Positions 8,259-12,555 of a stretch of 12,555 nucleotides of DNA are shown here, piece by piece. Under the pieces are notes generated by a model. That model saw nothing but the letters and a program-made list of their open reading frames with translations. It did not search any database and was not told the DNA's origin. Source of the DNA: Alphaproteobacteria bacterium (GTDB taxonomy: Bacteria; Pseudomonadota; Alphaproteobacteria; Rhizobiales; Hyphomicrobiaceae); the NCBI GenBank assembly GCA_022600335.1, contig JAHZKN010000341.1, forward strand, positions 1 through 12,555, in the 5' to 3' direction. The translations under genes and the position numbers were made by a program. Every line of letters begins with the position of its first letter. The first letter of the stretch is position 1.

Positions 8259-8588
8259 TTCACTTGTCCCTAGACGTTTCTGCAGTGGATGACGTTAGCA
8301 GGCGCTCTCTGCATGTTCACCACGCGTGTCATTACGTCGTTGACGAGCGGGCATAAGTCGCATGCGAATTTGAATCAATTTTGTTGCAATTGGGGCGCCC
8401 CACAGTGCTGTGGCCGGCAGCTGATGCTGCTCGCGCACGTCGTAGGGTGCCCTGAAACGGTGCCAGCCCTCGCCTGTGAGGCAGGCAGGGCCCTTACGCA
8501 TATATTTGCGCGGATCTGCTGGGGCAAAGATAAGTTTGCGATCATTTGCCGGCAGCGTGGCACATAACGTTGTCCGGTGTTTTAACGC
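8259..8588. other. Structure-rich 330-bp spacer, possible small ORF or RNA
   Basis: No gene is certain here. Both neighbours read leftward, so this could be a 5' leader of the peptidase, a 3' trailer of the hydrolase, or a small gene. A minus-strand frame stays open from about 8588 to a TAA at 8295. Its only ATG (8499-8501) would give a 68-residue basic protein I do not recognise, with no clear Shine-Dalgarno. The plus strand is also open (8289-8567) but yields a Cys-rich shadow-like peptide. Inverted repeats are dense: GGGGCGCCCC (8392-8401), CCACA-gtgc-TGTGG (8400-8413), and a 10-bp stem at 8466-8491 enclosed by a 7-bp pairing of 8441-8447 with 8491-8498. Confidence 0.4.
8466..8491. repeat. 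Strong imperfect hairpin
   Basis: GCCCT (8466-8470) and GCCTG (8472-8476) pair with CAGGC (8482-8486) and AGGGC (8487-8491), with one bulged C and a 5-nt loop. All but two of the ten pairs are GC. No T-run flanks it on either strand, so it is not a textbook terminator. Confidence 0.5.
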
Positions 8589-9341
8589 CTAAGGCTTTTT
8601 CTGACTTTCTTCTTGCTGTGCCTTTAGCTCGGCCGCGCGGCGTTCTTTTTCGCGTTCTTTCTCTTTTTCAATTTCTTTGGCTTTAGCGGATTCTTCTTCT
8701 GCCATTGCAAGGCGCATATCGAGATAGCCGCCGACAACAGAATTTAGCGGTTCGATTTGGTTTTCAAAGAAGTGGTTGGCCCCTGGAATGACCTCATGAT
8801 CGATATTGATGCCGCGCTGAGTTTTGAGCTTTTGCGTCAGCTCAGCAACTGAACTGGTGGGCACAACGCGATCAGCTTCACCGTTGACCATCAGCCCTGA
8901 TGATGGGCATGGCGCGAGAAAGGAAAAGTCGTAGAGGTTTGACGGTGGTGCGACGCAGATAAAGCCATCGATCTCGGGACGCCGCATCAACAACTGCATG
9001 GCGATCCACGTGCCGAAGGACACACCCGCGATCCAACAATACTTGGCATCAGGTTTGACAATTTGCATCCAATCGAGAGCGGATGCGGCATCGGCCAATT
9101 CTCCAGGACCGCCATCCCAAATGCCTTGGCTGCGCCCGACACCACGGAAGTTAAAGCGTAGGACTGAAAATCCTCGTTCGACGAAGGCATAGTATAGGCT
9201 GTAGACGACCTGGTTATTCATCGTGCCGCCGAATTGCGGATGTGGATGCAGGATCAGCGCGATGGGACTGTCGCTGCCGGCATCGTGATGAAACCGAGCT
9301 TCAAGGCGACCAACAGGTCCGTTGATAATCAGTTCTGGCAT
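8589..9341 (-). CDS. Alpha/beta hydrolase with charged C-terminal tail
   Basis: A 250-residue cytosolic hydrolase of the small alpha/beta group resembling COG2945. The catalytic triad can be placed: Ser108 in the nucleophile elbow GVSFG (106-110), Asp157 in GEADRVVP and His190 in GANHFF. The oxyanion-region block HPHPQFGGTMNN (32-43) and NFRGVGRSQG (64-73) are typical of the group. The core ends near residue 212. The remaining 38 residues are almost entirely Glu, Lys, Arg, Ala and Gln, with no signal peptide, and probably form a single charged helix or coiled coil. Substrate unknown. The ATG has GAG 5 nt upstream. It is divergent from the iscR-suf operon, a neighbour pairing I recall from other alphaproteobacteria, but nothing in the sequence ties it to Fe-S assembly. 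Confidence 0.9.
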   Translation of the reverse strand: MPELIINGPVGRLEARFHHDAGSDSPIALILHPHPQFGGTMNNQVVYSLYYAFVERGFSVLRFNFRGVGRSQGIWDGGPGELADAASALDWMQIVKPDAKYCWIAGVSFGTWIAMQLLMRRPEIDGFICVAPPSNLYDFSFLAPCPSSGLMVNGEADRVVPTSSVAELTQKLKTQRGINIDHEVIPGANHFFENQIEPLNSVVGGYLDMRLAMAEEESAKAKEIEKEKEREKERRAAELKAQQEESQKKP

Positions 9342-9448
9342 GGGTTCTCAGTTTCTATCCGCGTTCTTGTTTTTGCCCACCACTCAGCACCAACGCAGGT
9401 CGGAGTTTGCACACACGACGACTTCACAACATCGTGCCTCATCAATAC

Positions 9449-9477
9449 TTGACTTGAGCGCTCGGAATTTCCATATT
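9449..9477 (+). promoter_or_regulatory. Probable sigma70-type promoter of the iscR-suf operon
   Basis: TTGACT (9449-9454) is followed after 17 bp by CATATT (9472-9477). This matches the -35 consensus at five of six bases and the -10 at four. Transcription would start near 9484, leaving a leader of about 170 nt before iscR. The spacer includes the 8-bp palindrome GAGCGCTC (9456-9463). Confidence 0.55.
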
Positions 9478-9480
9478 CCG
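9463..9480. promoter_or_regulatory. Dyad operator overlapping the iscR promoter
   Basis: CGGAATttccatATTCCG is a perfect inverted repeat of two 6-bp arms around a 6-bp spacer, covering the predicted -10 element. A dyad here would suit repression. IscR-type autoregulation is the obvious candidate because its gene follows, but the sequence does not closely resemble the E. coli IscR type 1 site, so the assignment is inference. Confidence 0.45.
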
Positions 9481-9486
9481 CCCAAG

Positions 9487-9503
9487 TTTAGAATAGTTCG
9501 AAA
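9487..9503. promoter_or_regulatory. Irr box (iron control element)-like site
   Basis: TTTAGAAtagTTCGAAA matches the dyad TTTAGAA-N3-TTCTAAA, which I recall as the Irr-binding iron control element of Hyphomicrobiales and Rhodobacterales, with one mismatch. It lies just downstream of the predicted start of iscR-suf transcription, where Irr binding would be expected to repress. Irr senses haem/iron status and is known to control iron-using pathways in this group. The site match is seen; the regulator is inferred, and no irr gene is in the window. Confidence 0.6.
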
Positions 9504-9655
9504 AAGGTGGTTGCCCGTTTGTGCGCCTTGGCTGGGTGTGGAGCGCGTTCTTAGCACAAGATCTGTGGTCAAAGGCAAGTGAGACGTTCGGTGCACGCCC
9601 TGTTGGCTGTGTGGCAGATGGTCCGGCCACCATTGGTTGTTTGTTGGAGTGGGAT

Positions 9656-10123
9656 TTGGAGCTGAATACCAAAGGCCGGTATGCGGTGATGGCGATGGTG
9701 GATCTGGCCAAGTTTGGCTCCGCTGACTCGCTTCCTTTGTCCGCAATTGCGCGCCGACAGGCGCTGCCCATGGCTTATCTGGAGCAGATTTTTGCACAAT
9801 TGCGCAAAGCCCACTTGGTCGACAGCGTACGGGGCCGCTCTGGCGGCTATCGGTTGGCGCGTGCCGCCTCCGAAATCAGCATCGCTGAAGTTCTAAATGC
9901 AGTCGAAGAAGCTACTCAGATGACGCGCTGCAGCGTTGGAGATCGTGGCTGTGTTGGCGAAAAGCGCTGTTTGACGCATGCCCTTTGGGATGCGCTGGGG
10001 GCTCATATCGCGGGATTTCTCTCTGACGTGACATTGCAAGATGTTGTCACTGGTTCACCGCAGCTAAGAGGTGTGACGATCGAAAGGGCCAAAGCGGATA
10101 AGAGTCAGGAGGCCACACAGTGA
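9656..10123 (+). CDS. iscR: Rrf2-family Fe-S-sensing regulator IscR
   Basis: A 155-residue winged-helix transcription factor that senses [2Fe-2S] availability and controls Fe-S assembly genes. The N-terminus ELNTKGRYAVMAMVDLA is the canonical Rrf2 opening, followed by the DNA-recognition region LPMAYLEQIFAQLRKAHLVDS and the wing VRGRSGGYRLAR. Cluster ligands are conserved in IscR spacing: Cys92, Cys99, Cys105 and His108 in RCSVGDRGC...RCLTHALW. I chose the TTG at 9656 because GGAG lies 6 nt upstream and homologues begin here. A GTG at 9521 would add 45 residues unlike any Rrf2 protein. It is the first gene of the suf operon, overlapping the desulfurase by 4 bp (GTGA). The presence of all ligands indicates a true IscR rather than a cluster-less Rrf2 relative such as CymR. 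Confidence 0.93.
   Translation: MELNTKGRYAVMAMVDLAKFGSADSLPLSAIARRQALPMAYLEQIFAQLRKAHLVDSVRGRSGGYRLARAASEISIAEVLNAVEEATQMTRCSVGDRGCVGEKRCLTHALWDALGAHIAGFLSDVTLQDVVTGSPQLRGVTIERAKADKSQEATQ
10107..10112 (+). promoter_or_regulatory. Ribosome-binding site deciding the GTG start of the desulfurase
   Basis: A perfect AGGAGG sits within the last codons of iscR, 7 nt before the GTG at 10120. It fixes the start despite the non-ATG codon and the overlap with the iscR stop. Confidence 0.8.
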
Positions 10124-11250
10124 CAACTGAGGCTGTATACCTGGATTACAACGCGTCTGCACCGCTGCGTCCGGAAGCGCGAACTGCGATGATTGCTGCC
10201 CTTGAAGTCGATGGCAATGCATCGTCTGTCCATCGCTGTGGTCGAGATGCACGTGCTGTTGTGGAGGCGGCGCGCGAGGAGGTGGCAGCTCTTGTCGGGG
10301 CAAAACCTGCTGAAGTGATATTCACCAGCGGTGCAACCGAGTCCAACAATTGGTTTGCAGCTGCCGGTTGGGACACTGTGATGCTGGCACCCATTGAGCA
10401 TGACTCGCTTTATGCTCCCGTGCGCAATCGTGCTGGCAAAGTGATAGAGTTTTCTGTCGGCAAAGATGGCGTTGCAGATGTTAGCGAAGTCGCCGGGCTG
10501 ACGTTGTTGTCAAATGCAGAACTTGGGTGCGCTGCTGTTAGCCTGCAGATGGCCAACAATGAAACCGGTGCCTGCCAACCTGTGGCAGAGACCGCAGCGT
10601 TTGCGCGCGAACATGGATTCTTTGTGCACACGGATGCTGTACAAGCCGCCGGCCGCTTGCCCATCAATTTAGCCCACCTTGGTGTTGATGCTTTGAGCCT
10701 TTCGGCACACAAGATTGGCGGGCCGAAGGGTATTGGGGCCTTGGTCTTACGTGACGGAGCAACGTTGCCATCATTTGTCACAGGTGGTGGCCAGGAACGT
10801 CGGCGACGCGCCGGCACAGAGAATGTTGCGGCCATTGCAGGATTTGGAGCGGCAGCACGGGCTTCAACTCGCGACCTTGCAACGATGTCAAAGATTGCAG
10901 CTTTAAGAGATGCGCTAGAAGACGGTATTAAAGGGGTCACGCCCAACACAGAGATTATTGCGAAAGACGCACCGCGCCTCGCCAACACGTCGTGCTTTGT
11001 ATGCGCAGGAAAACGCGCGGAGACGCTGCTGATCAAACTGGATTTGGAAGGTGTCGCTGTCAGTTCCGGTGCAGCTTGCTCGTCTGGCAAGGTGGGGGTA
11101 AGCCGCGCACTTGAAGCGATGGCGCTTGCTCCCGAGCTCGCGCAGTCAGCGCTTCGCATCAGCATCGGTCATGCCACCACGCGAGAAGATATAACGCTGT
11201 TCTTGAAAGCCTGGAAAGGCATTCATCGTAGCGATCAAATTGCTGCCTGA
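10120..11250 (+). CDS. Cysteine desulfurase, IscS/NifS type (group I)
   Basis: A 376-residue cytosolic PLP enzyme that removes sulfur from cysteine as a protein-bound persulfide for Fe-S assembly. Family residues are visible in order: YLDYNASAPLRP at the N-terminus, GATESNNW (71-78), His94 in PIEHDSLY, Asp172 and Gln175 in HTDAVQAAG, the PLP lysine Lys198 in SAHKIGGPKG, and GGGQERRRRAGTEN (222-235). The catalytic Cys320 is in SSGAACSSGKVG, the longer-loop group I pattern, not the RTGHHC pattern of SufS. The GTG start overlaps the iscR stop (GTGA), implying translational coupling. An IscS-like desulfurase between iscR and sufB, without iscU, is a known alphaproteobacterial layout; a separate SufS is often encoded further downstream, which cannot be seen here. 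I leave the symbol blank because iscS and sufS are both used for such genes. Confidence 0.94.
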   Translation: MTTEAVYLDYNASAPLRPEARTAMIAALEVDGNASSVHRCGRDARAVVEAAREEVAALVGAKPAEVIFTSGATESNNWFAAAGWDTVMLAPIEHDSLYAPVRNRAGKVIEFSVGKDGVADVSEVAGLTLLSNAELGCAAVSLQMANNETGACQPVAETAAFAREHGFFVHTDAVQAAGRLPINLAHLGVDALSLSAHKIGGPKGIGALVLRDGATLPSFVTGGGQERRRRAGTENVAAIAGFGAAARASTRDLATMSKIAALRDALEDGIKGVTPNTEIIAKDAPRLANTSCFVCAGKRAETLLIKLDLEGVAVSSGAACSSGKVGVSRALEAMALAPELAQSALRISIGHATTREDITLFLKAWKGIHRSDQIAA

Positions 11251-11293
11251 AGAGGCAACACACACACAACGGAATTTGAATTCTAAAAGGTCC

Positions 11294-11299
11294 GAGGAG
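11294..11299 (+). promoter_or_regulatory. Ribosome-binding site of sufB
   Basis: GAGGAG 9 nt before the ATG at 11309. The 58-bp gap after the desulfurase holds a short CA-repeat run (about 11258-11269) and this site, with no terminator, so sufB should be cotranscribed. Confidence 0.7.
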
Positions 11300-11308
11300 T
11301 AACAACGA

Positions 11309-12555
11309 ATGCCAGCGGTACAAGAGACCATCGATCAGGTTAAACAGATTGATGTTGACCAGTACAAGTATGGTTTTGAGACCAACATTGAAACGGTCAA
11401 GGCGCCGAAGGGTCTGAGCGAAGACATTGTCAAGTTCATCTCGGACAAGAAGGGTGAACCGGCGTGGATGCTTGAATGGCGTTTGGATGCCTATAAGCGG
11501 TGGCGGGCGATGACAGAGCCGACCTGGGCCAAGATCCACTATCCGAAAATAGATTTTGAAGATCTCTACTACTACTCGGCACCGAAAAGCACCGAAGGGC
11601 CAAAAAGCCTAGATGAAGTCGATCCAGAACTTTTGGCAACGTATGAGAAGCTTGGAATCCCGCTCAAAGAGCAAGAGCTGCTGGCTGGGGTGCAGGGCGC
11701 CAAAGTTGCGGTGGATGCTGTCTTTGACAGCGTCTCTGTGGTGACGACTTTCAAAGAAGAGCTATCCAAGGCCGGTGTCATCTTCTGCTCAATTTCAGAA
11801 GCGCTGCGCGAACACCCAGAGCTTGTGAAGAAGTATCTTGGATCGGTAGTGCCTCAGTCAGACAACTATTACGCGGCGCTGAACTCAGCAGTGTTTTCCG
11901 ATGGCTCGTTTGTTTATGTGCCAGAGGGCGTGCGTTGTCCGATGGAGCTGTCTACCTATTTCCGTATAAACGAGAAGGAAACTGGACAGTTTGAACGTAC
12001 GTTGATCATTGCCGATAAGGGCGCTTATGTTTCGTATCTCGAAGGCTGCACAGCACCGATGCGGGATGAAAATCAGCTGCATGCTGCCGTGGTCGAGCTT
12101 GTGGCGCTTGATGATGCCGAGATCAAATACTCCACTGTACAGAATTGGTATCCAGGTGACGCCAACGGAAAAGGCGGCATCTACAATTTTGTCACCAAGC
12201 GTGGAGATTGCCGTGGTGTCAATTCCAAGATCAGCTGGACACAGGTAGAAACGGGTTCAGCCATCACTTGGAAATATCCAAGCTGCATCTTACGCGGTGA
12301 CAATTCACGCGGCGAATTCTATTCCATCGCTGTCTCCAACGGCTATCAGCAGGTCGATAGTGGTACCAAGATGATTCATCTCGGCAAGAATACGTCGAGC
12401 CGTATTATCTCGAAGGGGATCGCGGCCGGAAAATCACAAAACACGTATCGCGGTCTTGTCTCTGCGCATCGTAAAGCAACGGGTGCGCGCAATTTCACGT
12501 GCTGCGATAGTTTGTTGATTGGCGATCAATGTGGAGCCCACACGGTGCCCTACAT
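11309..12555 (+). CDS. sufB: Fe-S cluster scaffold subunit SufB (3' truncated by window)
   Basis: The first 415 codons of SufB, about 85% of a protein normally near 490 residues; the frame is open at the right edge. SufB forms the SufBC2D complex on which Fe-S clusters are built with sulfur delivered from a cysteine desulfurase. Recognisable blocks include [19 protein letters not shown] near the N-terminus, [28 protein letters not shown] with Cys247 (probably the sulfur-accepting Cys254 of E. coli), [20 protein letters not shown], and [17 protein letters not shown] with Cys399 (probably E. coli Cys405). The reading frame shows no break. It follows the desulfurase by 58 bp in the same direction. 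sufC and sufD would be expected next. Confidence 0.96.
   Translation, partial: MPAVQETIDQVKQIDVDQYKYGFETNIETVKAPKGLSEDIVKFISDKKGEPAWMLEWRLDAYKRWRAMTEPTWAKIHYPKIDFEDLYYYSAPKSTEGPKSLDEVDPELLATYEKLGIPLKEQELLAGVQGAKVAVDAVFDSVSVVTTFKEELSKAGVIFCSISEALREHPELVKKYLGSVVPQSDNYYAALNSAVFSDGSFVYVPEGVRCPMELSTYFRINEKETGQFERTLIIADKGAYVSYLEGCTAPMRDENQLHAAVVELVALDDAEIKYSTVQNWYPGDANGKGGIYNFVTKRGDCRGVNSKISWTQVETGSAITWKYPSCILRGDNSRGEFYSIAVSNGYQQVDSGTKMIHLGKNTSSRIISKGIAAGKSQNTYRGLVSAHRKATGARNFTCCDSLLIGDQCGAHTVPY

Noticed and set aside
8289..8567. Plus-strand 92-codon frame in the 8259-8588 spacer
   Set aside because: The peptide is Cys-rich with no domain pattern, lies antisense to both neighbouring genes and lacks a convincing ribosome-binding site.
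9521..9655. N-terminal extension of iscR from GTG 9521
   Set aside because: The 45 extra residues do not resemble any Rrf2 N-terminus, while TTG 9656 has a well-spaced GGAG and begins exactly at the conserved ELNTKGRYAV segment.
10410..11165. Long minus-strand open frame (251 codons) inside the desulfurase gene
   Set aside because: It is antisense to a clearly identified enzyme, has a Ala/Ser/Pro-biased shadow composition and no recognisable domains.

Overview
This window reads as a chromosomal segment of an alphaproteobacterium, most likely of the Hyphomicrobiales (Rhizobiales) or a close relative. Three things point there: the protein sequences of Bcp, TyrRS and AnmK; an iscR - cysteine desulfurase - sufB gene order; and a probable Irr-type iron control element in front of iscR. 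GC content is moderate and coding density is high. I see no phage, transposon, CRISPR, rRNA or tRNA signature. This is housekeeping DNA, and I found no convincing undescribed system.

Layout. Positions 1-249 carry no gene I can support but hold several short palindromes. Positions 250-711 (-) encode a Bcp-type peroxiredoxin. A 233-bp divergent spacer leads to 945-4682 (+), a 1245-residue membrane-anchored AsmA/YhdP-like protein. It converges on tyrS (4718-5974, -) across a short inverted repeat. tyrS and anmK (6129-7241, +) diverge from a spacer containing a palindrome and a hairpin. anmK converges on a membrane-anchored M28-family metallopeptidase (7269-8258, -). A 330-bp spacer rich in secondary structure follows, then an alpha/beta hydrolase with a highly charged C-terminal tail (8589-9341, -).

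The right end is the start of a suf operon for iron-sulfur cluster assembly. It comprises iscR (9656-10123, TTG start), an IscS/NifS-type cysteine desulfurase (10120-11250, overlapping iscR by 4 bp) and sufB (11309 to the window edge, truncated). The control region at 9449-9503 shows a sigma70-like promoter, a dyad over its -10 element, and a 17-bp Irr-box-like element just after the likely transcription start. Together these suggest control by both cluster status and iron. sufC, sufD and sufS would be expected beyond the right edge.

Functional themes are peroxide defence (Bcp), envelope lipid homeostasis (AsmA-like), peptidoglycan recycling (AnmK), translation (TyrRS), proteolysis outside the cytoplasm (M28) and Fe-S assembly (Suf). 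Several genes appear to use non-ATG starts: TTG for iscR and the peptidase, GTG for the desulfurase, and TTG or GTG for the AsmA-like gene.
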